The notes: generated from the sequence alone by a model not told the origin. DNA of 64,000 nucleotides from Xanthomonas bonasiae (GCF_017163705.1 NZ_JAFIWB010000002.1:1-64000); one strand, 5' to 3'; shown: positions 1 to 9,204, counted from the first letter of the stretch. A program made the numbers and translations.

Positions 1-28
1 CCCAATCCCCAATCCCCAATCCCCAATC
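1..28. repeat. Heptamer repeat, four CCCAATC units
   Basis: The window opens with four head-to-tail copies of the heptamer CCCAATC, followed by CCGG, just past the 3' end of the superoxide dismutase gene. It belongs to the same loose family of GC-rich heptamer repeats seen in other intergenic gaps of this window (near 57861, 57995, 61035, 63045 and 63128). The array may continue to the left of the window. Confidence 0.8.
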
Positions 29-34
29 CCGGCC

Positions 35-613
35 TCACCGCATATTCGCCGCCACGAACTCCCAGTTCACCAGCTTCCAGAACGCTTCCAGGTAGCGCGC
101 ACGGTCGCCGCGGTAATCGATGTAGTAGGCGTGCTCCCACAGGTCGCAGGCCAGCAACGGGAGGTCCTCGCCGGTCAGCGGCGAGCCGGCGTTGACCGTG
201 GCGAGCAACGCCAGCGTGGCGTCCGGGCGCTGCACCAGCCAGACCCAACCCGAGCCGAACACGGCCAGCGCCATGCGTTCGAACTCGGCCTTGAAGCGGG
301 CGACGTCGCCGAAGCTCCTGGCGATGCGCTCGGCCAGCTCGCCGCCCGGCTCGCCGCCGCCGCGCGGACGTAGCCCGCGCCAGTAGAACTCGTGGTTCCA
401 GACTTCGGCCGCGTGCTGGAACAGGCGGCCCTGGCTGCGGCGCACCAGGTCCTGCAACGGCAGGTCGGCGAATTCGCTGCCGGCGATCTGCGCATTGAGG
501 CGTTCGACCAGCGCGCGCTGGTGCCGGCCATGGTGCTGGTCCACGGTCTCGGCGGACAGGTGCGGCGCCAGCGCCGCGCGGTCGTACGGCAGGGGAGCGA
601 GTTCGATGGCCAT
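35..613 (-). CDS. sodB: Fe/Mn-type superoxide dismutase with altered active site
   Basis: The protein has 192 residues, against 193 in E. coli FeSOD, and aligns with it end to end. The four metal ligands are present: His27, His74, Asp157 and His161, the last two within DLWEHAYY. The family converts superoxide to hydrogen peroxide and oxygen. Two second-sphere residues that are nearly invariant in the family differ. The gatekeeper Tyr34 (E. coli numbering) is Leu35 here, and the glutamine that hydrogen-bonds the metal-bound solvent (Gln69) is Glu70. The histidine at E. coli position 31 is Gln32. I checked these codons on the reverse strand (CTG for Leu35, GAA for Glu70). Fold and metal binding look intact, but normal catalytic rate is doubtful. 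The ATG is preceded by GAGG. The gene is divergent from grxD across about 130 bases. Confidence 0.9.
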   Translation of the reverse strand: MAIELAPLPYDRAALAPHLSAETVDQHHGRHQRALVERLNAQIAGSEFADLPLQDLVRRSQGRLFQHAAEVWNHEFYWRGLRPRGGGEPGGELAERIARSFGDVARFKAEFERMALAVFGSGWVWLVQRPDATLALLATVNAGSPLTGEDLPLLACDLWEHAYYIDYRGDRARYLEAFWKLVNWEFVAANMR

Positions 614-741
614 GGATCCTCGGGAGCGGTTTCGGGGGCGCGTTTCGGTACTGCCGTGCGCAGGGCTTACACTATGCGGCTACGCGAAAGTCTAGCCGAC
701 CGCCGAGGTCCGTTTTTTCGCCCCAGCAGGAGAAATCCCCC

Positions 742-1062
742 ATGCAGGTGATGGAGCGCATCCAGGCCGACGTCGAACACCACCCCATCGTGTTGTTCAT
801 GAAGGGCACACCGCAGTACCCGATGTGCGGCTTTTCCAGTCGCGCGCTGCAGGCCCTGTTGGCCGCCGGCGCCGACCGGCTGCACACCGTCAACGTGCTC
901 GACGAACCGGAGATCCGCGCCAATCTGCCGCGCTATTCGAACTGGCCGACGTTCCCGCAGCTGTTCATCCATGGCGAACTGATCGGCGGCTGCGACATCA
1001 CCATGGAACTGTTCGAATCCGGCGAGTTGCAGCGCATCGTGGCCGAGGCCTACCAGCCGTGA
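742..1062 (+). CDS. grxD: Monothiol glutaredoxin, Grx4 family
   Basis: This is a 106-residue single-domain protein with the CGFS active-site motif at residues 29-32, preceded by a lysine in KGTP (21-24) as in monothiol glutaredoxins. Family members bind and transfer [2Fe-2S] clusters, often together with BolA proteins, in the cytoplasm. The conserved WPTFPQLF and GGCD motifs that contact glutathione are both present. The next gene, a short-chain dehydrogenase, starts at a GTG that overlaps the stop codon (GTGA), so the two are probably translationally coupled with the MarC gene behind them. Confidence 0.95.
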   Translation: MQVMERIQADVEHHPIVLFMKGTPQYPMCGFSSRALQALLAAGADRLHTVNVLDEPEIRANLPRYSNWPTFPQLFIHGELIGGCDITMELFESGELQRIVAEAYQP

Positions 1063-1799
1063 CAGCGGAGGCGACGCCGCACGCGGGCGCGCTGGCGCAG
1101 CGCGTGGTGCTGGTGTGCGGTGCCGCCGGCGGGCTGGGCAGCGCCGCGGCAATGGCCTGCGCCCAGGCCGGCGCCACGGTGGTGCTGCTCGGGCACAAGC
1201 CGGCGCGCCTGAACCGGGTCTACGACGCGATCGCCGCCGTCGGCGCGCAGCCGCTGCTGTATCCGCTGGACCTGCTCGGCGCCACGCCGGAAGACTATGC
1301 GACGCTGGCCGAGCGGGTGCAGGCCGAGCTCGGGCGGCTGGACGGGGTGCTGCACTGCGCCGCCGATTTCGTCGGCCTGACCCCGTTCGAGCACGCCGAC
1401 CCGGCGCAGTTCGCGCGTGCCGTCCACGTCAACCTGACCGCCCCGGGCTGGCTGACCCAGGCCTGCCTGCCGCTGCTGAAGCAGGCGCCGGACGCGGCGA
1501 TCGTGTTCGCGCTCGACGACCCGGCGCGCGTCGGCCAGGCCTACTGGGGCGGCTACGGCGTGGCCCAGCATGGCCGCCGCGGCCTGCTGGCGACCCTGCA
1601 CGGCGAACTGGCCGCCTCGACGGTGCGCGTGGCCGGATTGCAACCCGGACCGATGCGCACCGCGCTGCGCGCACGCGCCTACACCCACCAGGAAGACCTC
1701 GACGCGGTCGATCCGGCGCACTACGCCGCCGCCTGCGTGGAACTGCTGTCGTCCGCCGGCGCCGCGCACCGCGGCGCGATCTGGAATCCCCTGGCATGA
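1059..1799 (+). CDS. Short-chain dehydrogenase/reductase family protein
   Basis: I place the start at the GTG that overlaps the grxD stop, giving 246 residues. This is the usual SDR length and puts the dinucleotide-binding motif GAAGGLGSA near residues 21-29. A later YGVAQHG segment corresponds to the YxxxK catalytic region, but the lysine position is glutamine, and the usual catalytic serine is not obvious (ALDD in its place). The protein resembles YciK-like oxidoreductases of unknown substrate. The missing Lys of YxxxK makes it doubtful as a classical dehydrogenase. Its stop overlaps the MarC start (ATGA). Confidence 0.8.
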   Translation: MTAEATPHAGALAQRVVLVCGAAGGLGSAAAMACAQAGATVVLLGHKPARLNRVYDAIAAVGAQPLLYPLDLLGATPEDYATLAERVQAELGRLDGVLHCAADFVGLTPFEHADPAQFARAVHVNLTAPGWLTQACLPLLKQAPDAAIVFALDDPARVGQAYWGGYGVAQHGRRGLLATLHGELAASTVRVAGLQPGPMRTALRARAYTHQEDLDAVDPAHYAAACVELLSSAGAAHRGAIWNPLA

Positions 1800-2395
1800 C
1801 CATCCTGTCGGCAGCACTGCTGCTGTTCCTGATCCTCGACCCGCTGGGCAACATCCCGGTGTTCCTCAGCGTGCTCAAGCCGCTGCCGGCCAAGCGCCAG
1901 CGCGTGGTGCTGGCGCGCGAACTGCTGATCGCGCTGGGCGTGCTGATGGCATTCCTGTGGGGCGGCAAGTACGCGCTGGAAGTGATGCACCTGCGCCAGG
2001 AATCGGTGGCGATCGCCGGCGGCATCGTGCTGTTCCTGATCGGCATCCGCATGATCTTCCCGCGCCCGGAAGGGCTGATGGGCGAGATTCCCGACGGCGA
2101 GCCGTTCATCGTGCCGCTGGCGATTCCGCTGGTGGCCGGGCCCTCGGGCATGGCCGCGGTGATGCTGATGGGCAGCAACGAGCCCACCCGCCTGGGCGAA
2201 TGGAGCCTGGCGCTGATCCTGGCCTGGATCGGCACCTCGGCGCTGCTGTTCTCCGGCACGCTGCTGTACAAGCTGCTCGGCATGCGCGTGCTGATCGCGG
2301 TCGAGCGGCTGATGGGCATGTTGCTGGTGGCGATCTCGGTGCAGATGTTCCTGGACGGCCTCAGCGCCTATCTGAAGCTGCCGGTCGCCGGCTGA
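1796..2395 (+). CDS. MarC/YhgN family integral membrane protein
   Basis: The 199-residue protein has about six hydrophobic segments and the family's N-terminal signature LILDPLGNIPVFL. MarC-family proteins sit in the inner membrane and their substrate is not settled; the MarC name from multiple antibiotic resistance is historical. The ATG overlaps the stop of the upstream dehydrogenase gene, so it is the last gene of a grxD-SDR-marC unit. Confidence 0.9.
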   Translation: MTILSAALLLFLILDPLGNIPVFLSVLKPLPAKRQRVVLARELLIALGVLMAFLWGGKYALEVMHLRQESVAIAGGIVLFLIGIRMIFPRPEGLMGEIPDGEPFIVPLAIPLVAGPSGMAAVMLMGSNEPTRLGEWSLALILAWIGTSALLFSGTLLYKLLGMRVLIAVERLMGMLLVAISVQMFLDGLSAYLKLPVAG

Positions 2396-2701
2396 GCGGA
2401 CGCGCGCCCTGTTGCGCGCGCGTACGCCGCCGCACCCTTGCCGTGCCTGTCGCTACGCGCCAACGCTGCGACATCCCGGGCGTTTGCGGCAATTCGATGA
2501 CATTTGCGGCGCTTTTTTGTGCCGCCGCGTGTCGATGCGTGGCGTCATCTTAAGTTTTTGTAAACCCTCGAGGCATACGCGGGCGAAATAGCCCGCCTAC
2601 CGTAGCGCCTTCCGAAGCGGTGGGCGCGCGTGCGCCGTGTCCATGCCAGTCGTTCCGCCGCTCTCTGCCGCTCCCACGTTAGCCACAGAGGCGTTTGCCC
2701 G
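2396..2701. other. Intergenic gap before TonB-dependent receptor
   Basis: These 306 bases hold no gene I can support. The 3' half is less GC-rich than its surroundings (TTAAGTTTTTGTAAA around 2550) and probably carries the receptor promoter and leader, but no clear sigma-70 boxes or operator stand out. Confidence 0.5.
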
Positions 2702-5083
2702 ATGAAGTCCCGTTCCGCACACCGTATTTCCACTCTTTCCCTGGCGCTGGCGACCGCGCTTTCGGCGCATCCGGCCCTGGCCCAGGACGCCGGTACCGAC
2801 AGTGCCGAGCAGCGCGTCACGGCCTCCAGCACTTCCAATACCACCGCTGCCTACGAGACCAAGCGCGTGCAGCAGCTGGACAAGGTCAACGTCAATGCCG
2901 ACAAGAGCGGCTACGTGCTCGGCGGCGGCAACATGACCGTGCAGACCGCCAGCAAGGCGATTTCCACGGTGACCCGCGAGGCCATCGCGCAGGCGTCCGG
3001 CGGCAGCAACTTCACCCAGATGATCGATGCGATCCCGGGCGTGGACGCCGCCACCAGCGACGTGACCGGACTCAACAACGGCAACTACAGCCTGCGCGGC
3101 TTCGACTCCTCGGCGATCGGCGTCACCGTCAACGGCGCGCCGGTGACCGACAGCGGCAGCTACTCGGTGTACGCCACCGAATACGGCGATGCCGAGAACT
3201 ACAACGACATCACCGTGACACAGGGCACGCCCAACGTGGACCAGCCGGAGATGGGCGCCACCGGCGGCCAGATCGCCTGGTCGACGATCGATCCGAGCCA
3301 CACCTTCGGCGTGGACTTCACCCAGAGCTTCGGCAGCAACGACTATCGGCGCACCTTCGTGCGCGTGAACACCGGCGATACCGGCGCGGTGCGCTCGTGG
3401 GTGTCGTTCTCGACCAACAGCGCCGACAAGTGGAAGGGCAACGGCGACATGTCGGTCAACAAGATCGACGGCAAGAGCGTATGGGACATCAGCCCGGGCA
3501 ACTCGATCAGCGCCTCGTTCCAGTACAACCGCCAGTCCAACTATTCCTACAACACCGCCAGCAAGACCCAGCTGGCGAGCGATTACGAGTACGACTACAA
3601 CGACACCTGGGGCGGCGGCACGACCTCGGCCGACCAGTCCTACTGGAAGTTGCGGCGCAACCCCTACAAGAGCCTGCTGGTCAGCCTGGACGGCGAGTTC
3701 ACCTTCAGCGACAGCCTGCGTCTTTCGGTGGTGCCGTATCTGTGGTGGGGCAAGGGCGGCGGTTCCAGCGCCGCGTCGGTATACCCGTCCACCAGCAGCG
3801 GCAACGTCTATGGCTACTCCAGCGGCGTGAGCGGCAGCCGCGACGTCGACTACACCTATTCCTACTCCAGTACGGTGCGTCCGGGCGTGGTCGCCAAGTT
3901 CTTCCAGGACATCGGCATGGACCACAATCTGGTCTACGGCCTGTGGTACGACCGTTCGCGCAAGAGTCAGAACAACAGCATCGTCAAGACCGACCAGAGC
4001 ACCGGCGAGGCGTGCGACGTGTGGGCCGACAGCGACGATTGCTTCCTGACCTACGCCGATGGCCAGGTGCAGCAGAGCTACCGCACCTACACCGTGACCG
4101 ACGTGCAGAAGTACTTCATCCAGGACAACTGGACCCCGGCCGACGACTGGGCGGTCAACTACGGCGTGTCCTGGATCCATGCCACGCGCAAGGGCCACAA
4201 CTACCAGTGGCCGGATACCGCCAAGGAGATCGGCGTGGACTTCGACAACAGCTACAGCAAGCTGCTGCCGGCGTTCGGCATCAAGTACGCGCCCGACAGC
4301 CGTAACCAGTTCTATTACGGCGTGGCCAAGACCTTCCGCGTGCCGGCGACCAATTCGATTTCGTTGAACCTGTCGGCGGCCCAGGAGATCCCGCAACCGG
4401 AATCGGCCTGGACCAACGACCTCGGCTGGCGCTACTACGGCGACCGCTTCTCGCTGTCGACCATGCTGTACCAGAGCAACTACAGCAACAAGCAGATGTC
4501 CAGCTACGACCAGACCACGGCGCTGACCACCTACATCTCGATCGGCAAGGTGCGCATGCGCGGCTTCAACAGCGAAGCCAGCTACAACATCACCGACAAT
4601 CTCAAGCTGTACGGCTCCTACACCTATACCCAGGCCAAGATCCTGAGCGACACCCTGGCGGTGGGCACCTCCAAGGGCACCTACGACTATGCGGTCGGCG
4701 GCAAGCAGTTGGCCAATACGCCGAAGAACCTGGCCAACCTGCGCCTGAGCTACAGCATCGGCGACTTCTGGGTCGCGCTGAAGGGCCGTTACTCCGGCTC
4801 GCGTTACGGCGACTACATGAATACCGAACGGGTAGGGGGCTACACCACCTTCGGTGCCGATGCCGGTTACGCGTTCGCCGACTGGGGCTGGCTGAAGAAG
4901 CCGTCGATCAAGCTCAATCTGTACAACCTAACCGACAAGCAGGCCGTCACCTGGGCAAGCACCACGCAGGTGCTGGCGGCCTCCGGCGCCAGCGAGTACC
5001 CGGACGTGGTGTCCACCGGCACCCCGTACTACTCGGTGCTGGAGCCCCGCGCGTTCGCGGTGACCTTCGGCGGCTCGTTCTGA
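2702..5083 (+). CDS. TonB-dependent outer-membrane receptor
   Basis: The 793-residue protein starts at an ATG that gives a clean signal peptide ending ALAQ (about residues 1-25). A plug domain follows at about 60-200, with SLRGFDSS and VTVNGAPV as in TonB receptor plugs, then a beta-barrel rich in aromatic alternating strands, ending in an AVTFGGSF-type terminal strand with a C-terminal phenylalanine. Such receptors import scarce ligands (siderophores, sugars, others) using TonB energy. No neighbouring enzyme or transporter points to the ligand, so it stays unassigned. A strong intrinsic terminator follows. Frames further upstream would only add an unlikely 24-residue lead. Confidence 0.9.
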   Translation: MKSRSAHRISTLSLALATALSAHPALAQDAGTDSAEQRVTASSTSNTTAAYETKRVQQLDKVNVNADKSGYVLGGGNMTVQTASKAISTVTREAIAQASGGSNFTQMIDAIPGVDAATSDVTGLNNGNYSLRGFDSSAIGVTVNGAPVTDSGSYSVYATEYGDAENYNDITVTQGTPNVDQPEMGATGGQIAWSTIDPSHTFGVDFTQSFGSNDYRRTFVRVNTGDTGAVRSWVSFSTNSADKWKGNGDMSVNKIDGKSVWDISPGNSISASFQYNRQSNYSYNTASKTQLASDYEYDYNDTWGGGTTSADQSYWKLRRNPYKSLLVSLDGEFTFSDSLRLSVVPYLWWGKGGGSSAASVYPSTSSGNVYGYSSGVSGSRDVDYTYSYSSTVRPGVVAKFFQDIGMDHNLVYGLWYDRSRKSQNNSIVKTDQSTGEACDVWADSDDCFLTYADGQVQQSYRTYTVTDVQKYFIQDNWTPADDWAVNYGVSWIHATRKGHNYQWPDTAKEIGVDFDNSYSKLLPAFGIKYAPDSRNQFYYGVAKTFRVPATNSISLNLSAAQEIPQPESAWTNDLGWRYYGDRFSLSTMLYQSNYSNKQMSSYDQTTALTTYISIGKVRMRGFNSEASYNITDNLKLYGSYTYTQAKILSDTLAVGTSKGTYDYAVGGKQLANTPKNLANLRLSYSIGDFWVALKGRYSGSRYGDYMNTERVGGYTTFGADAGYAFADWGWLKKPSIKLNLYNLTDKQAVTWASTTQVLAASGASEYPDVVSTGTPYYSVLEPRAFAVTFGGSF

Positions 5084-5126
5084 GGCAAGGCCAGGCCCCG
5101 CCTCGGGGCTGGACAACGGAAGCGAT

Positions 5127-5165
5127 GCAGACGGCCGGGGCCTAGCCCCGGCCGTCTGCGTTTGG
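5127..5165 (+). terminator. Intrinsic terminator of TonB-dependent receptor gene
   Basis: A perfect 14-bp stem (5127-5140 with 5146-5159) with loop CCTAG is followed by GTTTGGGCTTT. It lies 43 bases after the receptor stop codon. The T-tract is weak but the stem is very strong. Confidence 0.8.
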
Positions 5166-5273
5166 GCTTTCGTCATTGCCGCGACGGGTTGGTGCAACTG
5201 TGTGCGCTACGGCCATCCTCGCCGAAGGCGAGCGCCGTCCAGGCCCTGCCTTCGGTGGGGTTGGGGTTTGGCG

Positions 5274-5411
5274 TCCGATTCCGATTCCGATTCCGGGTCC
5301 GGGTCCGGGTCCGGGTCCGGGTCCGGGTCCGGGGCCAGGGCCAGGGCCAGGGCCAGGGCCAGGACTAGGACTAGGACTAGGACTAGGACCATGGCTAGGG
5401 CTAGGGCTAGG
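5274..5411. repeat. Stepwise-changing hexamer array (23 units)
   Basis: Twenty-three hexamers run in one unbroken phase: TCCGAT x3, TCCGGG x7, GCCAGG x5, ACTAGG x4, ACCATG x1, GCTAGG x3, 138 bases in all. The unit changes in blocks without losing the 6-base register. It lies between two TonB-dependent receptors and is not within a credible gene. Confidence 0.95.
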
Positions 5412-5758
5412 GATGCCTGCTGCGCCTGGCGGAGCTACAAGTTCGGCATACGGACGCGGTGCTCGCAGATGTCAGGGCGGCGGTGGGGTAGCGGGGCGGG
5501 CTAGGCTAGGGCCGCTCAGCGCCCGGATCTCCTGCGCCGCGCGGACGCCGGCCCCGCCATTCGCGTTTGCCCGAGCGGTGCCTGAGCGAAATATGGCCGG
5601 TGGTTTTCTGTCCGCCGCGACCTGCGCCCGCAGCTGACCCGGGTGCCAGTCGTGCCCACGCCTGGCCGGGAGCGTCCGCGCCGGTGCCACGCGATGACCA
5701 ATGGCCGCCAGGAAACTGCGATCCATGTCGTGTCATGTCCGTTTGTGCCAGCTTGTCA

Positions 5759-5803
5759 CGTTTTGGCAACAAAACGGCCCTATGGTGTTAAACTCACGTT
5801 AAC
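5759..5803 (+). promoter_or_regulatory. Candidate operator/promoter of Oar-like receptor
   Basis: Two short inverted repeats adjoin here: CGTTTT/AAAACG with a 6-base spacer, and GTTAA/TTAAC with a 7-base spacer. TTGGCA (5763-5768) and TGTTAA (5786-5791), spaced by 17, could be weak -35 and -10 boxes. No regulator can be named. Confidence 0.3.
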
Positions 5804-5910
5804 CCTTGCGGGGGATCCAGCAAGGGGGCATGAACCCACATTCCGCTGCCGTGCGCGCACCAGGACGGCTAGCTATGCGCATTTCGCCAAACTCCATCGA
5901 GGCTATTGCA

Positions 5911-8900
5911 ATGACTCAACCCCGCCGTCTCCGGATGTCCAAGCTCACCCTTGGCCTCGTTGCTGCGCTCGCCGCCGCCCCCGTGTTCGCCCAGAGCACC
6001 TCCGCCGGCGTCGGCGGTCTGGTCACCCACGATGGGCAGCCTGTCGTCGGCGCCGAAGTGACCATCACCCATGCCGAATCGGGAACGGTCAGTCGCGCCA
6101 CCACGGACGCCAGCGGCCGCTACAACGCACGCGGCCTGCGCGTCGGTGGCCCGTACACCATCACCATCACCAAGCCCGGCGAAGGCACCAAGACCGAAGA
6201 CGGCGTGTACCTGAGCGTGAATCAGACCGCCAGCGTCAACGCCGCGCTGAGCGGCGACGTGACGACGCTGCAGACGGTGAACGCGGTTGCCGTCGCCGGC
6301 GGTTCCGACATGTTCAGCGCCACCAAGATGGGTGCGGGCACCAACGTCGGCCGCGAGCAGATCGAGTCGCTGCCGTCGGTCAACGGCAATATCCAGGACT
6401 ACATGCGCCTGGATCCGCGCGTAGCCTTCGTCGATCGCGCGTCCGGCACCATCAGTGCCGGCGGCCTGAATCCGCGCTACAACTCGATCAACATCGACGG
6501 CGTCTCGGCCAGCGACACCTTCGGCCTGGAAGGCAACAACATGACCACCCGGCGCCAGCCGGTGTCGATGGAAGCCATCGAAGCGCTGGACGTCAACCTT
6601 TCCAACTACGACGTCAGCGTCGCCAGCGCCGCCGGCGCCACCGTCAATGCGGTGACCAAGTCCGGCACCAACGAGTTCCACGGCTCGGTCTACGGCTATA
6701 TGCGCGATGGCGACTGGTTCGGCGACAACCCGGACGGCAGCAAGTTCAACGGTTTCACCAAGGAAAAGACCTACGGCGCCACCTTCGGCGGCCCGATCGT
6801 CAAGGACAAGCTGTTCTTCTTCGCCAATTACGAGAAGTTCCAGCAGGACGCGCCGGGCATCGATCTGGGCAGCACCGCGTTGGGCAAAGCCAACGCCAAG
6901 TACACCCTGGCGGACGTGACGCGTGCGCAGCAGATCGCGCAGAACACCTATGGCTTCGACGCCGGCTCGCTCGACAGCAACGGCAATACCGATCTCGAGG
7001 AATACGCGCTCAAGCTCGACTGGAACATCAACGACAACCACCGCGCCAGCTTCCGCTACAGCAAGCTCGACCAGAGCAAGTTGCGCATCAATGGCGCCAG
7101 CAGCACCAGCCAGGCGTCGCTGAGTTCGTACTGGTACCAGCACGAGAAGAGCGTGGAGAGCTACGTCGGCCAGCTGTTCAGCGACTGGTCCGAGAACTTC
7201 TCCACCGAGTTCAAGGCATCCTACCGCGATTACTCCGCGATCCGCGTGGTGCCGACCAATGCCCCCAGCATCGCGATCTACTTCGACGGCACCGTCGCCG
7301 CGCCGACCGGCGATGTGCTGTATCTGGGTACCGAGACCAACTCGCAGGGCAACATCCTCACTACCAAGACCTGGAACTACTACGGTGCCGGTACCCTGAC
7401 CCTGGAAAACCACGACCTGAAGTTCGGCGTCGACTACACCACCAACGACATCTACAACCTGTTCGGCCGCAACAGCTGGGGCGTGTACACGTTCCTGGGC
7501 CTGGACAACTTCGCCAACGGCCGCTGGAGTTCCTACCAGCTCAACAGCGAGCGCACCCCGGGTTCGATCGCGGCCGATTACAAGAACGACAATCTCGGCC
7601 TGTTCATCCAGGACACCTGGTATGTCAACAGCAACCTGACCCTGACCCTGGGCCTGCGCGGCGACCGCCCGGGCGTCAGTCCGGATCCGACCTACAACGC
7701 GGCCGCCCAGGCGTACTTCGGTTACGACAACAGCAAGGTGCTCGGCGGCGATTTCCTGATCCAGCCGCGCTTCGGTTTCAACTACACCTTCGACACCGAG
7801 CGTCCGACCCAGCTGCGCGGCGGCGTTGGTCTGTTCCAGGGCGACGCACCGCAGGTGTGGATCGGCAACAGCTATTCCAACACCGGGTTCAACTACAACG
7901 CCTACAGCTACACCGCCTACAACCCGGCGCTGCCGTTCAGCCCGAACAAGGACACGCAGCCGATCCCGACCACGCCCGGTTCGGCGACCCAGGGCGTGAG
8001 CTTCGTCGGCGACGACTTCAAGCTGCCGTCGCTGTACAAGGCCAACATCGCGCTCGACCACGAGCTGCCCTGGTACGGCATCGTTGCCTCGGCAGAGCTG
8101 CTGGTGACCAAGGTCAAGGACGGCCTGTACTACAAGAGCCTGAACATCGGCCGCGTCAACGCCGCCGGCGAAGATCCGAGCCCGGCCTACTACGGTCCGG
8201 ACGGCCGCGCGCTGTACTGGAACCCGGCCCGCACCGGCCGTCCGTGGGCGACCGGCGACAACCGCTACAACCGCAACACCGCCTACAGCGACGTCTACCT
8301 GATCGAGAACACCGACAAGGGCAAGACCGAGCAGTTCACGGTGTCGCTGTCCAAGCCGTTCAGCGAAGGCGGCGACTGGTCGTGGAACCTGGGCTACACC
8401 TACACCCATGCCACGGAAGTCGGCCCGCTGACCAGCTCCACCGCCAGCTCGGGCTGGGGCTACCAGTACGCCTTCAACGCCAATTCGGAAACCGAGAACA
8501 CCTCGCGCTACGAGATCAAGGACCGCATCTCCGGTTCGTTGAATTGGAAGCACATGTTCTTCGGCGACTACGAGACCCGCGTCGGTCTGGTCTACGAAGG
8601 CCGCAGCGGCCGTCCTTACAGCTACGTGTACAACGGCGACGCCAATGGCGACGGCCGTACCACCAACGACCTGTTCTACGTGCCGAAGGGCCCGGGCGAC
8701 GTGCTGTTCGGTACCCTCAGCAGCACCGGCGCGTTCACCGCCAACCCGGCGCTGGAGAAGCAGTTCTTCGACTGGCTGGCGCAGAATCCGCAGCTGGCCA
8801 AGTACGCGGGCAGCTACGCTCCGGCCAACGGCTTCCGTTCGTCCTGGATCAACACCTTCGACGTGCACATCAGCCAGCAGCTGCCGGGCTTCTTCAAGGG

Positions 8901-9150
8901 CCACAAGTCCGAGGTGTGGCTGGACATCCAGAACGTCGGCAACCTGCTGAACAAGAAGTGGGGCCAGATCTACGACTACGGCTTCTTCGCCGATGCGCGG
9001 GTGGCCAATCTGCAGGGCATCTACAACGGCAAATACGTGTACAACACCCTGTACACCGACCAGCCGTCCGCCGCCAATGCCGATGCCGACGGCTTCAATA
9101 CGGGCGTTTCGCAGTGGTCGCTGAACCTGGGCTTCCGTTACCAGTTCTGA
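5911..9150 (+). CDS. Oar-like TonB-dependent receptor with carboxypeptidase-regulatory domain
   Basis: From the ATG at 5911 the protein has 1079 residues. GAGG lies eight bases upstream, and the start gives a good signal peptide ending VFAQ near residue 27. An ATG at 5875 is an alternative. After the signal comes a carboxypeptidase-regulatory-like (transthyretin-like) domain at about 30-110, seen as GQPVVGAEVTITHAESG and ASGRYNARGLRVGGPYT. A plug (about 125-240; NIDGVSASDTFG, GATVNAVTKSGTNEFHGS) and a large barrel ending FRYQF follow. This is the Oar/OmpA-like TonB receptor layout common in Xanthomonas; the ligand is unknown. A perfect terminator follows, and a copy of that terminator reappears 2.7 kb downstream beyond a low-GC island. 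Confidence 0.9.
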   Translation: MTQPRRLRMSKLTLGLVAALAAAPVFAQSTSAGVGGLVTHDGQPVVGAEVTITHAESGTVSRATTDASGRYNARGLRVGGPYTITITKPGEGTKTEDGVYLSVNQTASVNAALSGDVTTLQTVNAVAVAGGSDMFSATKMGAGTNVGREQIESLPSVNGNIQDYMRLDPRVAFVDRASGTISAGGLNPRYNSINIDGVSASDTFGLEGNNMTTRRQPVSMEAIEALDVNLSNYDVSVASAAGATVNAVTKSGTNEFHGSVYGYMRDGDWFGDNPDGSKFNGFTKEKTYGATFGGPIVKDKLFFFANYEKFQQDAPGIDLGSTALGKANAKYTLADVTRAQQIAQNTYGFDAGSLDSNGNTDLEEYALKLDWNINDNHRASFRYSKLDQSKLRINGASSTSQASLSSYWYQHEKSVESYVGQLFSDWSENFSTEFKASYRDYSAIRVVPTNAPSIAIYFDGTVAAPTGDVLYLGTETNSQGNILTTKTWNYYGAGTLTLENHDLKFGVDYTTNDIYNLFGRNSWGVYTFLGLDNFANGRWSSYQLNSERTPGSIAADYKNDNLGLFIQDTWYVNSNLTLTLGLRGDRPGVSPDPTYNAAAQAYFGYDNSKVLGGDFLIQPRFGFNYTFDTERPTQLRGGVGLFQGDAPQVWIGNSYSNTGFNYNAYSYTAYNPALPFSPNKDTQPIPTTPGSATQGVSFVGDDFKLPSLYKANIALDHELPWYGIVASAELLVTKVKDGLYYKSLNIGRVNAAGEDPSPAYYGPDGRALYWNPARTGRPWATGDNRYNRNTAYSDVYLIENTDKGKTEQFTVSLSKPFSEGGDWSWNLGYTYTHATEVGPLTSSTASSGWGYQYAFNANSETENTSRYEIKDRISGSLNWKHMFFGDYETRVGLVYEGRSGRPYSYVYNGDANGDGRTTNDLFYVPKGPGDVLFGTLSSTGAFTANPALEKQFFDWLAQNPQLAKYAGSYAPANGFRSSWINTFDVHISQQLPGFFKGHKSEVWLDIQNVGNLLNKKWGQIYDYGFFADARVANLQGIYNGKYVYNTLYTDQPSAANADADGFNTGVSQWSLNLGFRYQF

Positions 9151-9179
9151 TCCAGTCCGAACCGCAGCGCTACAGGACA

Positions 9180-9204
9180 ACGGCCGGGGCAACCCGGCCG
9201 TTTT
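9180..9204. repeat. Left direct repeat flanking low-GC island
   Basis: These 25 bases (the terminator hairpin, the preceding A and the first four T) recur exactly at 11920-11944. A second shared block, GGCTGACGCT, follows at 9221-9230 and at 11955-11964. Together they form an imperfect direct repeat of about 45-50 bases around the island. Confidence 0.85.

Larger units (their letters stand above)
5166..5910. other. Intergenic region with hexamer array and candidate promoter region
   Basis: This roughly 750-base stretch separates two TonB-dependent receptors. It contains the hexamer array at 5274-5411 and, near the downstream gene, two small inverted repeats: CGTTTT-6-AAAACG at 5759-5776 and GTTAA-7-TTAAC at 5787-5803. 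The rest shows no credible gene; the long open frames across it are GC-rich or low-complexity artefacts. Confidence 0.6.

Noticed and set aside
5176-5637. Open frame through the hexamer array with Gly-Pro repeats
   Set aside because: The repeat is open in several frames at once (also Arg-Val and Ser-Gly versions). This is a property of the hexamers and no ribosome site supports it.
5869-9192. Open frame of over 1100 codons on the minus strand opposite the Oar-like receptor
   Set aside because: It mirrors the codon structure of the receptor gene and encodes compositionally biased Val/Gly/Ala/Arg sequence with no domain.
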